DNA from: Pseudomonadota bacterium
GTDB taxonomy: Bacteria; Desulfobacterota; Desulfovibrionia; Desulfovibrionales; Desulfovibrionaceae
DNA: 31,629 nucleotides
NCBI GenBank assembly: GCA_023426275.1
Contig: JAFABC010000325.1
Span: 1 to 31,629, forward strand
Direction of reading: 5' to 3'
Shown: positions 8,668 to 15,530 of the stretch, in pieces
Layout of the letters: each line of letters opens with the position of its first letter
How positions within the stretch are numbered: the first letter of the stretch is position 1
Made by a program: the position numbers and the translations under genes
The notes under the pieces: generated by a model
What the model saw: only the letters and a program-made list of their open reading frames with translations
Told to the model about the DNA's origin: nothing
The model's database searches: none

Positions 8668-10518
8668 ATGGATACCATCGAGCATCCCCGCCTTTTTGCC
8701 TTGCAGCCGCCCTTTGGCGGCCGGTTCGTCCGCCGGGCCACGGCCCTGGTCGAACCGCTGCTGGCCAAGGTGCTGTCGCTGGCCCCCATCGAGGAACTCT
8801 ACCGCTCCCTGCCCGCCGGTTTGGACGGCGGCAGCTTTGTCGACACCGTGCTCGACGCCATGGGCGTGCGGGTGCGCGTGGCGGCCGAGGAACTGGAGCG
8901 CATCCCCAAAACCGGGCCGGTGGTGGTGGTGGCCAACCATCCCTTCGGCGGCCTGGAAGGTCTGGTCCTGGCCAAGATGCTGCTGGCCGTGCGGCCGGAC
9001 GCCAGAATCATGGCCAATTTCCTCCTCTCCCGCATCCGGGAGTTGCGCGACCTGTTCGTGTTCGTCGACCCCTTTGGCGGGGCGACCGCCACGGGCGGCA
9101 ACGTGCGGCCGCTCAAGGAATGCCTGCGCGTGCTGCGCGACGGCGGCCTGCTCGGCGTTTTCCCGGCCGGGGCCGTGGCCCATCCGCGCCTGGAAAACGG
9201 CCGCCTGACCGTGACCGACCCGGCCTGGAGCACCACCGTGGCCCGGCTGGTGCGCAAGACCGAGGCCACGGTCGTGCCCGTCCACTTCAGCGGCCGCAAC
9301 AGCATGGTGTTCCAGGTGCTCGGCCTCGTCCATCCGCTGCTGCGCACGGCCATGCTGCCCCGCGAATTCGCCAACAAGACCGGGCAGACCGTGGTGGCCC
9401 GGCTCGGCACGCCCATCCGCTACGAACGTCTGGCCCGGGTGTCGCGCTGCGAAGCCGACGCCGACACCTGCATCACCCGCTATCTGCGGCTGCGCGCCGG
9501 CCTGCTGCGCGACCGGCCCAACCGGCCCCATCGCCGGCCGCCGCTGTTCCCGCAAAAAGGCGTGGCCCGCCAGGAGGCGCTCATCGCCCCGGTGGCCCCA
9601 GCCCTGCTGGCCGATGAAATCAGCCGGCTGCCGGAAGACGCCGTGCTGCACACCAGCGGCGAGTACGCCGTCATCGAGGCCAGGGCCGCGGACATCCCCC
9701 TGGTCCTGCGCGAAATCGGCCGGCTGCGCGAGCTGACCTTCCGCCGCGTGGGCGAGGGCACGGGCAAGGCCTGCGACCTCGACGAATTCGATCCCCTGTA
9801 CCGGCATCTGTTTCTGTGGAACGCCGAAAAGCGCGAGATCGCCGGCGCCTACCGCATCGGCCGCACCGACGAACTGCTGGAGGCCGGGGGCGCGCAGGGA
9901 CTCTACACCAGCACGCTGTTCGTGCTCAAAACCGCCTTTTTCTCCCGCATCAGCCCGGCCCTGGAAATGGGGCGGTCGTTCGTGCGGCCCGAATACCAGA
10001 AAAGCTACTCGCCCCTGCTGCTTCTGTGGAAGGGGCTGGCCCGCATGGTCGTGCGCGAGCCGCGCTACCGCGTGCTCTTCGGCCCGGTCAGCATCACCAA
10101 CGACTACAAGCACGCTTCCAGGCGGCTGATGGCCAGCTATTTCGAGGGCAATGTCACCAACCCTAATCTGGCCCGGCTGGTGCGGCCCAAGACGCCGCTT
10201 CGCGGCCAGACCTGGCTGGCCCGGGCGGCCAAGACCCTCGTGGACGACCTGGACGATCTGCTGGCGCTCATCGACGACATCGAGGCCGATCGCAAGGGCA
10301 TCCCCGTGCTGCTGCGCCAGTATCTCAAACTCGGCGGCAAGATCCTGGCCTTCAACGTGGACAAGGGCTTTGCCGATTGCCTGGACGGGCTGATCGTGGT
10401 GGACCTGCTGCAGGCCGACCGGCGGCAGCTCGAACGCTACATGGGCAAGGACGGGCTGGCCACGTTCCTGGCCTGGCACGAAGGGCAGGCCGACGACACC
10501 GCCGGGCGCTGCGCCTAG
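8668..10518 (+). CDS. Bifunctional acyltransferase: PlsC-like domain plus GNAT-like acyltransferase (COG3176 / OlsF type)
   Basis: A 616-residue two-domain protein. Residues ~60-280 form a PlsC-like glycerol-phosphate acyltransferase domain with NHPFGGLEG at 90-98 (catalytic His91), VDPFGG, and FPAGAV at 165-170. Residues ~320-560 look like the GNAT-type acyl-ACP-using domain of OlsB and hemolysin-like proteins (EFDPLYRHLFLW, IAGAYRIG, ALEMGRSFVRPEYQ, FGPVSITNDYKHASRRLM). The same domain order is known from OlsF, which makes ornithine lipids in two steps: N-acylation of ornithine by the C-terminal half, then O-acylation by the N-terminal half. A role in phosphorus-free membrane lipids is therefore likely but not proven. 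GAGG lies upstream of the ATG. The acidic residue after the HPFGGL core is Glu97. A copy of the AAGATG repeat begins 25 bases after the stop. Confidence 0.85.
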   Translation: MDTIEHPRLFALQPPFGGRFVRRATALVEPLLAKVLSLAPIEELYRSLPAGLDGGSFVDTVLDAMGVRVRVAAEELERIPKTGPVVVVANHPFGGLEGLVLAKMLLAVRPDARIMANFLLSRIRELRDLFVFVDPFGGATATGGNVRPLKECLRVLRDGGLLGVFPAGAVAHPRLENGRLTVTDPAWSTTVARLVRKTEATVVPVHFSGRNSMVFQVLGLVHPLLRTAMLPREFANKTGQTVVARLGTPIRYERLARVSRCEADADTCITRYLRLRAGLLRDRPNRPHRRPPLFPQKGVARQEALIAPVAPALLADEISRLPEDAVLHTSGEYAVIEARAADIPLVLREIGRLRELTFRRVGEGTGKACDLDEFDPLYRHLFLWNAEKREIAGAYRIGRTDELLEAGGAQGLYTSTLFVLKTAFFSRISPALEMGRSFVRPEYQKSYSPLLLLWKGLARMVVREPRYRVLFGPVSITNDYKHASRRLMASYFEGNVTNPNLARLVRPKTPLRGQTWLARAAKTLVDDLDDLLALIDDIEADRKGIPVLLRQYLKLGGKILAFNVDKGFADCLDGLIVVDLLQADRRQLERYMGKDGLATFLAWHEGQADDTAGRCA

Positions 10519-10543
10519 GGCGGGCGGAAAGCAGGGAAGAGCG

Positions 10544-10682
10544 AAGATGCCTCCGGCGGCCGGGAGGGGGGCACCCCCTCCCGGACCCTCCCGAAAGGGG
10601 GGGGCGGCGACGTGTCCGGGCGGCGGGCTTTGAATGCTTGGCAGCGCTCTGTGCCCAGGTTTTGCCTGGGCACAGAGCGCTG
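10544..10682 (+). repeat. 3'-end repeat, copy A, with a perfect 18-bp hairpin
   Basis: Starts AAGATGCCTCCGGCGGCC, 25 bases past the acyltransferase stop. First hairpin: CCGGGAGGGGG (10560-10570), loop GCA, CCCCCTCCCGG (10574-10584). Next comes ACCCTCCCGAAAGG, then a spacer ending GGGCTTTGAATGCTTG. It ends in CAGCGCTCTGTGCCCAGG (10642-10659), loop TTTTG, and its exact complement (10665-10682). No T-run follows. The same order of parts is seen in copy B (11740-11966). A role in 3'-end formation or RNA stability is inferred. Confidence 0.85.
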
Positions 10683-10722
10683 AAGAGGCGTGCGGGGAAA
10701 GCGGGTTTGGTTTATATTGAAA

Positions 10723-10750
10723 TTGACAATGAATTTCAAAATCATTAAAT
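10723..10750 (+). promoter_or_regulatory. Flavodoxin promoter overlapped by a Fur box
   Basis: TTGACA (10723-10728), a 16-base spacer, then TTAAAT (10745-10750). GACAATGAATTTCAAAATC (10725-10743) matches the 19-base Fur consensus at 13 positions and covers the -35 and spacer, and ATCATT continues the hexamer pattern. The first bases, TTGACAATGA, are identical to those of the Fur-type promoter at 24489-24516. Fur with iron would block this promoter, which suits a flavodoxin replacing ferredoxin when iron is scarce. Confidence 0.7.
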
Positions 10751-10808
10751 AGGATCCCCATGGGGCGCAACGGACGCCTCGGAGCAAACCGTCAAGGGAG
10801 AGTATGCC

Positions 10809-11252
10809 ATGGGAAAAGCACTTGTCGTTTACGGGTCCACGAGCGGGAACACCGAAAGTGTCGCCCGCGTCGTGGCCAAGACCCTCGAAGGGCAGGGGCT
10901 GGCTGTCGATCTGCGGGATGTCGCCGGCATCGAGCCCAAGGGGCTGGCCGAAGGCTACGATCTCATCGTTCTGGGGTGTTCGACCTGGGGCGACGAGGAC
11001 ATCGAATTGCAGGAGGATTTCATCCCCCTCTACGACGCCATGGAGACGGCCGGGCTTTCCGGCAAGAACGTGGCCGTGTTCGGCTGCGGCGATTCCAGCT
11101 TCACGCATTTTTGCGGCGCGGTGGACGCCATCGCCGCGAAGGCGGCTTCCCTGGGCGCGACGATCCCTGAACAACCGCTGAAAATCGACGGCGACCCGGA
11201 CGATGACGAGGTTCGGGACTGGGCCACGGGACTGGCGAAAAGCGCCGCCTGA
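10809..11252 (+). CDS. fld: Flavodoxin (short-chain, Desulfovibrio type)
   Basis: FMN-binding electron carrier of 147 residues, cytoplasmic, able to stand in for ferredoxin. The phosphate loop is STSGNTE (10-16), the 60s loop is CSTWGDEDIE with Trp60 stacking on the FMN, and the 90s loop is FGCGDSSFTHFCGAVDAI. Numbering agrees exactly with Desulfovibrio vulgaris flavodoxin, where position 98 is Tyr; here it is Phe98. Tyr is the usual outer aromatic partner of the flavin, and Phe should bind but may shift the redox potentials. AGGGAG lies upstream of the ATG. Its promoter carries a Fur box, implying induction under iron limitation. A TPR gene follows at 117 bases. Confidence 0.96.
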   Translation: MGKALVVYGSTSGNTESVARVVAKTLEGQGLAVDLRDVAGIEPKGLAEGYDLIVLGCSTWGDEDIELQEDFIPLYDAMETAGLSGKNVAVFGCGDSSFTHFCGAVDAIAAKAASLGATIPEQPLKIDGDPDDDEVRDWATGLAKSAA

Positions 11253-11369
11253 CCGGTGGCCGACTCCGCGCGGGAGTTGTGACGCAGAAAATTGTTGTGG
11301 CGTGTCCGCTTCGCGCCCCCAGCCCGGGTCGGATGACCGCTCGGCCCGCAATGCCAGGAGGTGATGTCT

Positions 11370-11729
11370 ATGGCCTGCACCAATGGAAAATGTGAACTCG
11401 CGTCCAATGTCCGCCGGTTGCGCGAGGCCGGCATGGAAGCCCTTCGCGACGGCGATGTCGACGAGGCCGAGAGCCTGCTGCGGCGCTCGGTGCGTCTGTC
11501 CGAAGACGGCGGCGGCGTGGCCACGGCCACGGCCCATTCCGTCTACCGACTTGGGCTGGCCCTGCACGAGGCCGGTCGCTTCGAAGAGGCGGCCGATGCC
11601 TTCGAAAAGGCGCTGGCCCTGGTCCGCGAGCGGGCCGGTTGCGGCAGCAAGCTCTACCAGAAGATCCTCGGCCAGTTCGCCCGGGTCATGCCCGCCCGGG
11701 CCCCCGCCTGGGAATGCGCGGCCGGGTAG
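11370..11729 (+). CDS. Small TPR (tetratricopeptide repeat) protein
   Basis: A 119-residue soluble protein with about two TPR-like helical hairpins. The clear one is HSVYRLGLALHEAGRFEEAADAFEKALALV (roughly residues 55-85); a weaker one covers EAGMEALRDGDVDEAESLLRRSV. TPR units mediate protein-protein contact, and the partner is unknown. The N-terminus has a CTNGKC pair that could bind metal or form a disulfide. I chose ATG 11370 because AGGAGG occupies 11356-11361, overlapping the earlier in-frame GTG (11361) and leaving eight bases to 11370. It follows flavodoxin in the same direction and may share its iron-regulated transcript. The stop lies ten bases before the AAGATG repeat. Confidence 0.8.
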   Translation: MACTNGKCELASNVRRLREAGMEALRDGDVDEAESLLRRSVRLSEDGGGVATATAHSVYRLGLALHEAGRFEEAADAFEKALALVRERAGCGSKLYQKILGQFARVMPARAPAWECAAG

Positions 11730-11739
11730 CTTTAAGAAG

Positions 11740-11966
11740 AAGATGCCTCCGGCGGCCGGGAGGGGGTCACCCCCTCCCGGACCCTCCCGAAAGGGGGAGG
11801 GCGACATCCGGTGGCTGCGGGGCTTCGAACGTTTGTCGGCACATTTTCCCCCTGGCAAAGCCAGGAGGAAAATGCGCCGACAAGGTGCGCCAGCGTCGCT
11901 TCGCGCCGCGCAAAGAACTCCCGAGGGGGCCGGGGGGGCATGCCCCCCGGCCGCCGGAGGCATCTT
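11740..11966. repeat. 227-bp element B: two inverted copies of the 3'-end repeat enclosing a long hairpin
   Basis: Perfect 21-bp inverted ends: 11740-11760 (beginning AAGATGCCTCCGGCGGCC) and 11946-11966 on the other strand. Each end is followed inward by its own GC-rich hairpin (11756-11766 with 11770-11780, loop TCA; and the G-run/C-run about 11930-11950). The middle has a 24-base stem: TTGTCGGC at 11834 to GGC, loop AAA, closing at GCCGACAA (ends 11883), with two mismatches that become G-U pairs in minus-strand RNA. It fills the space between the convergent TPR and phosphatase genes. The right copy overlaps the last two bases of the phosphatase stop codon. No reading frame or transposase is present. 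Confidence 0.85.
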
Positions 11967-13146
11967 AAAAAAACAGCATCTTGGTTTCTTTGAGAAATTT
12001 GTCTTCCAGCACGCGGCAGATGCGCTTGATGATATTGCGTCGGATTTCCAGGTCGATGGGCAGGCTGGGGTCCTGGTGGGCTTCGTTGATGCGCGCGCCG
12101 ACCACGAACTCGATGAAATCGCTGTCGAGCAGGATTTCGTAGAGGTCGACGGCCGGATTTTTTTCGCGCGGCGCCCCGTCGCTTTCCAGGAGCTGGGCTG
12201 TGCGGGTGAGGGTCAGGATGCCTTCGGTGACGAGATCGACGCCTTCCATTTCCGCCGCCGGGGGGATGTCGCCGGAGTTGGCCCCGTGCAGGCAGTCCCG
12301 GATGGTGCGGCCGAGTTCGCGGCCCACGATGTTGGCGGTGGTGCCGCCGCAGATGACCTTGCGGCCGTCGAAGTCGGCCAGGGTTTCGGCGAATTCCTTG
12401 TCGCGTCCGGCGGCGTAGGGCGGGCCGGTCAGCACGATGGTGCGGCGCGGCCGGCGCAGGTAGATGACCGCGGCGGTCATGTCGTCGTAGGCGCGCTGGA
12501 ACGGCTCCTGGCGCAGGGCCTGGGCCAGGAGCTTCTGGGACAGGGCCCGGGCCGAGATCTTGGGGTCCTCGGCCAGCACTTCCAGGGCGTATTCGCGGCA
12601 GCCCTTGATGCGCCAGCCCAGGCGCATCCGTTCCGAGCCGAGCCCGGCCTGGGTGATGCCGTCGGACGTGAAGATGAGCCGGTCTCCGGGCCGCAGCTCC
12701 AGGTTGTAGACCCGGATCACCCGGTCGTGGTAGCGCGGCGAGGACACTTCCTCGAATTCCAGGTTGACGGCCTTGCCCTCGCGCACGAGCGTGATGGGCG
12801 GGTTGTCCATCTCCACCACCCGGGCCGCGCCGTCGGACTGGATGTCGACCACGGTGAAGGTGGCGTAGCTGATCTTGCGGACCTGGCACACGGGCAGGGC
12901 GTCCATGATGACCTCGGCCGCGCGCACGATGTCCGTGTCGTTGGCCGTGTACTTGAGGGCCATGGTGGCGGTCATCAGCGACAGGATCGAGGCCTTGACC
13001 CCGTGGCCCAGGCCGTCGGACAGCACGGCGATGGTGCGGCCCTCCTCGGCCAGACGCAGGGTCTTGAAGGCGTCGCCGCAGATATCCTCGCCGAAGTGGT
13101 TGCGCTGGGCCGCCTCCACTTCGATGAACACTTCCTCGACGGTCAT
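11965..13146 (-). CDS. SpoIIE/PP2C-family serine phosphatase with unassigned C-terminal domain
   Basis: A 393-residue cytoplasmic protein. Residues ~1-232 are a SpoIIE-type PP2C phosphatase: GDAF (Asp25), LSDGLGHG (Asp44-Gly45), MDNPP, FTSDGITQAG (Asp162) and YDDMTAAVI (Asp221/222) supply the metal-binding acidic residues. These enzymes remove phosphate from Ser/Thr of partner proteins, often anti-sigma-factor antagonists. Residues ~233-393 (starting RPRRTIVLTGPPYAAG, then VICGGTTANIVGREL) form a further domain I cannot name. The ATG overlaps the TGA of the upstream hydrogenase-like gene by one base, so the two are translationally coupled. This matches the known pairing of sensory [FeFe]-hydrogenases with PP2C phosphatases. 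No kinase, anti-sigma factor or STAS protein is present nearby. Confidence 0.9.
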   Translation of the reverse strand: MTVEEVFIEVEAAQRNHFGEDICGDAFKTLRLAEEGRTIAVLSDGLGHGVKASILSLMTATMALKYTANDTDIVRAAEVIMDALPVCQVRKISYATFTVVDIQSDGAARVVEMDNPPITLVREGKAVNLEFEEVSSPRYHDRVIRVYNLELRPGDRLIFTSDGITQAGLGSERMRLGWRIKGCREYALEVLAEDPKISARALSQKLLAQALRQEPFQRAYDDMTAAVIYLRRPRRTIVLTGPPYAAGRDKEFAETLADFDGRKVICGGTTANIVGRELGRTIRDCLHGANSGDIPPAAEMEGVDLVTEGILTLTRTAQLLESDGAPREKNPAVDLYEILLDSDFIEFVVGARINEAHQDPSLPIDLEIRRNIIKRICRVLEDKFLKETKMLFF

Positions 13147-14894
13147 CAGCGCCGTCCCCGCAGGTCTTTTTCGGAAATGGCCCGGGCGCCGCTGGAAAAG
13201 CCCTCCGAGAGCGAGCGCAGCAGGATTTCCGTGTCGGCCATGTTCTCGCCCAGGCGGCAGGCGATTTCCTGCACGGTTTCCAGGTTCTTGCGGATGATCT
13301 CCCGGGCGCGCTGGGCGATTTCCTCGCGCCGCAGCTCCGTGCCGGTGACGTCGAAAATGACGCCGCCGATGACGTTGCGCGGTTCGATGGTGAAGATGGT
13401 CACGCTGAAGACCCGGTCGTCCTGGCGCAGGGCGTCGCGGTGGATGTCGGTTTCGCTTTCCACGGCCCGGCGAAAGAGCGAGATGAACGGCACGATCTTT
13501 TCAAGGGCCGCGCCTTCCATGCCCGGGCTGGCCTCGTAGGCCATGACGGTTTCCTCGCCGAAAAGCCGGGCGAAGTGCTCGTTGCACTCGATGATGCGCA
13601 GCTTGCTGTCGGCGATGACCACGCCGGCCGGGATGCAGCGCAGCAGGGCATTGGCCTTGCGCGTGGCGCGTTTGCGCAGGAAGTGCACGCACATGGACGG
13701 TTCGGCCAGCCCTTCCAGCATGGCCCTGGCCAGACCGCGGCAGGTCTCGTGGCCGCAGCCGCCGCAGTTGATCTCGTCTTCGGGCGTGAACTTGCCGATC
13801 AGCCGCAGCACCTTGACGTACTGGTCCTCGCTGTAGACCGGCAGGTCCACGGGCGAGGGGTTCTTGCGCTCGGCAATGGATACGGCCGGGGCGCGCACGG
13901 CCGTGTCCGGCAGGGGCTTGGCCGCGCGGTTGAAGACGTCGAGCTGATCGAGCAGCCGGGGGCGCTGGCTGGACACGCAGGGCCCGCGCACACAGCCACC
14001 CACGCAGGCGAGCATCTCCACGAACACCGGCCGGGGCAGCACGTGGTTCTGGATGCCCTGCAGGGCCGATTCGATGGTCTGGATGCCCGACAGGGTGGTG
14101 AAGCAGACCTGTGCATTGCCGGCATAGGCCTTGACCGTGTCGGACATGCCGCCCTCGATGGGGTAGAGCGCGCCTTCCTTGGCCGGCTGCGGCATGAAGA
14201 TGTCGGCTGGCCCCGGCACCAGGGCGGCCGGATTGATGTCTTCCTGGCGCAGCATGGCCCGCAGGTCGGTGAAGGTCATGGCCGCGTCGAGCAGGCCGGG
14301 GTGGTTGTCGGCCTCGGTTTTCTTGGCCACGCAGGGGCCGAAGAACACCACGCCGATCTGCTGGCCGTAGGTGCGGCGCAGCAGGCGGCAGTGGGACAGC
14401 AGGGGTGAAAGCAGGGGAGAGAGGTTGGGCACGAGCTCGGGCATGTATCCGCGAATGAAATCGACCGCCGCCGGACAGGCCGTGGAAAGCATGAGGCGCG
14501 GGCCGCCCTGGGCCAGGGTCTGGGCCACGGCGGCGGAGACTTCCTGCGCCCCGAGGGCGGTTTCCGACACGCCGGAAAAGCCCAGCTTGCGCAGGGAGGC
14601 GATCATGGCTTGCGGCGAGATGTCGGGAAACTCCGCCACCCAGGACGGGGCCAGGGAGACGTAGGTGGGACGGCTGGAGCGCAACAGCTTGAAGACGGCG
14701 AACAGGTCGCTGCGCACCTGCTTGGCATGGGCCGGGCAGGCGGCCACGCACTGGCCGCAGGCGATGCACAGCTCGGGCACCACCGTGGCCCGGCCGTTTT
14801 CCACCTGGATGGCCTTGACCGGACACTGGCGCAGGCAGCGGTAGCAGTCCTGGCACTCGGTCTCGATCGTGTAGATGGGATAATGCTTGAGCAT
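13146..14894 (-). CDS. Sensory-type [FeFe]-hydrogenase homologue with PAS domain (HydS-like)
   Basis: 582 residues from ATG 14894. Two ferredoxin [4Fe-4S] motifs come first (Cys14/17/20/24 and 43/46/49/53). The H-cluster domain keeps all four ligand cysteines: Cys140 (STACP), Cys188 (GPCVAKK), Cys297 and Cys301 (EMLACVGGC). The residue before Cys140, where catalytic enzymes have the proton-relay Cys (TSCCP), is Ala139. Then follow a further [4Fe-4S] domain (Cys377/380/385/402) and a PAS domain (~415-520) with a short helical tail. Loss of the relay Cys plus a PAS domain is the hallmark of slow, putatively H2-sensing enzymes such as Thermotoga HydS. I chose ATG 14894 because GGGAGGGGG lies just upstream; a longer frame reaches TTG 14963 without a ribosome site. 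It is coupled to the PP2C phosphatase downstream. Confidence 0.92.
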   Translation of the reverse strand: MLKHYPIYTIETECQDCYRCLRQCPVKAIQVENGRATVVPELCIACGQCVAACPAHAKQVRSDLFAVFKLLRSSRPTYVSLAPSWVAEFPDISPQAMIASLRKLGFSGVSETALGAQEVSAAVAQTLAQGGPRLMLSTACPAAVDFIRGYMPELVPNLSPLLSPLLSHCRLLRRTYGQQIGVVFFGPCVAKKTEADNHPGLLDAAMTFTDLRAMLRQEDINPAALVPGPADIFMPQPAKEGALYPIEGGMSDTVKAYAGNAQVCFTTLSGIQTIESALQGIQNHVLPRPVFVEMLACVGGCVRGPCVSSQRPRLLDQLDVFNRAAKPLPDTAVRAPAVSIAERKNPSPVDLPVYSEDQYVKVLRLIGKFTPEDEINCGGCGHETCRGLARAMLEGLAEPSMCVHFLRKRATRKANALLRCIPAGVVIADSKLRIIECNEHFARLFGEETVMAYEASPGMEGAALEKIVPFISLFRRAVESETDIHRDALRQDDRVFSVTIFTIEPRNVIGGVIFDVTGTELRREEIAQRAREIIRKNLETVQEIACRLGENMADTEILLRSLSEGFSSGARAISEKDLRGRR

Positions 14895-15001
14895 GCCCCC
14901 TCCCATGGTTCCGGTCTGGGATGCCTCGTTGGCTATTGTGGTCTTCATGGGATGTGAAGGCAAGGGGGGGAAGGGGTTGTTTGGGGCCGAAACAAAAACC
15001 G

Positions 15002-15244
15002 TTACTGGGAAAGGTGCCGGCTGAGAAGCTCCATGAGGCGTTCGCTATTGATTTCGCCATACAGCGTTCCGTCGATGCGGATGTTGGGACCGGTGCGGCA
15101 CTGGTCCTCGCAACGACTGCCGGTGAGCACCACGCTGTCGGTGAGGCCATGATCGGCGAGATACTGTTCGATCATGAGCAGATGCTTCTTGTTGCCCCGG
15201 GCGAAACACGAACTGCCCATGCAGATGATGATTTCATGTTGCAT
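15002..15244 (-). CDS. Thioredoxin-like [2Fe-2S] ferredoxin (NuoE/HydC-like)
   Basis: An 80-residue protein from ATG 15244, with GAGG nine bases upstream. The motif CMGSSC near the N-terminus followed by SRCEDQC gives the C-X4-C ... C-X3-C pattern of thioredoxin-fold [2Fe-2S] ferredoxins, the class that includes NuoE and the small subunit of electron-bifurcating hydrogenases. It probably carries electrons to or from the hydrogenase-like sensor encoded 107 bases downstream in the same direction. The open frame extends 22 codons upstream, but those residues do not fit the family. The likely promoter and a Rex-like site lie directly ahead. Confidence 0.9.
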   Translation of the reverse strand: MQHEIIICMGSSCFARGNKKHLLMIEQYLADHGLTDSVVLTGSRCEDQCRTGPNIRIDGTLYGEINSERLMELLSRHLSQ

Positions 15245-15260
15245 AGGGGTTGGCCTCACA

Positions 15261-15305
15261 TTGTACCTTTTTTCACAAGATAGCTGGAACTCGGGCGTCC
15301 GGCAA
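15261..15305 (-). promoter_or_regulatory. Candidate promoter with Rex-like site for the H2-sensor operon
   Basis: Reading the minus strand: TTGCCG (15305-15300), a 17-base spacer, then TATCTT (15282-15277). Overlapping the -10 and expected start is TTGTACCTTTTTTCACAA (plus-strand 15261-15278), which matches the two half-sites of the Rex consensus (TTGTGAA-N4-TTCACAA) at 11 of 14 positions, one half being perfect. Rex senses NADH/NAD+, a sensible input for a hydrogen-related operon. The call is by eye only. Confidence 0.45.
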
Positions 15306-15430
15306 GACAATATTTCATCCTTTCCCCCGCCGGACCGGCGCGGCGCGCACCGTGCCCGGGATCGCCGCGCCGCCTTGGTTGGCGACGATCACGCCGCTAC
15401 GATAGCCGGGATGCGGCCGGGACGCAACAA

Positions 15431-15448
15431 GGCGGCCCGAAGGCCGCC
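15431..15448 (-). other. Hairpin with UUCG-type loop downstream of the dehydrogenase operon
   Basis: On the minus strand GGCGGCC, loop TTCG, GGCCGCC: a 7-bp GC stem closed by the very stable C(UUCG)G tetraloop. TTGTTG follows rather than a true T-run. The loop orientation shows the RNA is the minus-strand one, so it probably stabilises or backs up the 3' end of the operon ending at 15531. Confidence 0.5.
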
Positions 15449-15485
15449 CCGTGCGAAGACAGTTTAAAAAAGCACAAGCCGATGT

Positions 15486-15506
15486 TGCAAAACGGCATCG
15501 TGCCGT
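15486..15506 (-). terminator. Probable terminator of the lactone-catabolism operon
   Basis: On the minus strand ACGGCA, loop CGA, TGCCGT, then TTTGC; the terminal T of the stem and the following Ts make a four-base U-run. It lies 25-45 bases after the dehydrogenase stop codon. The stem is short, and a further T-run (TTTTTT on the minus strand) occurs around 15465-15471. Confidence 0.5.
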
Positions 15507-15530
15507 CCGGTTCGAAACCGGCGAGGCCGG

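Noticed and set aside
10642..10682. Integron attC site or IS end
   Set aside because: No integrase or transposase is present, and no conserved attC core sequences flank the hairpin.
8305..10770. 821-codon minus-strand open frame opposite the acyltransferase
   Set aside because: Antisense shadow with His/Gln/Gly-rich composition; it runs through a repeat copy and a hairpin, while the plus-strand gene has clear motifs.
13146..14894. Metabolic, H2-producing [FeFe]-hydrogenase
   Set aside because: The proton-relay Cys is Ala, a PAS domain is fused, and no small subunit, signal peptide or maturation gene is nearby; a sensor is more likely.
15507..15521. tRNA-like T-arm CCGG-TTCGAAA-CCGG
   Set aside because: The stem is only four pairs and no acceptor, D or anticodon arm can be built around it; it is part of the 3' region of the dehydrogenase gene.
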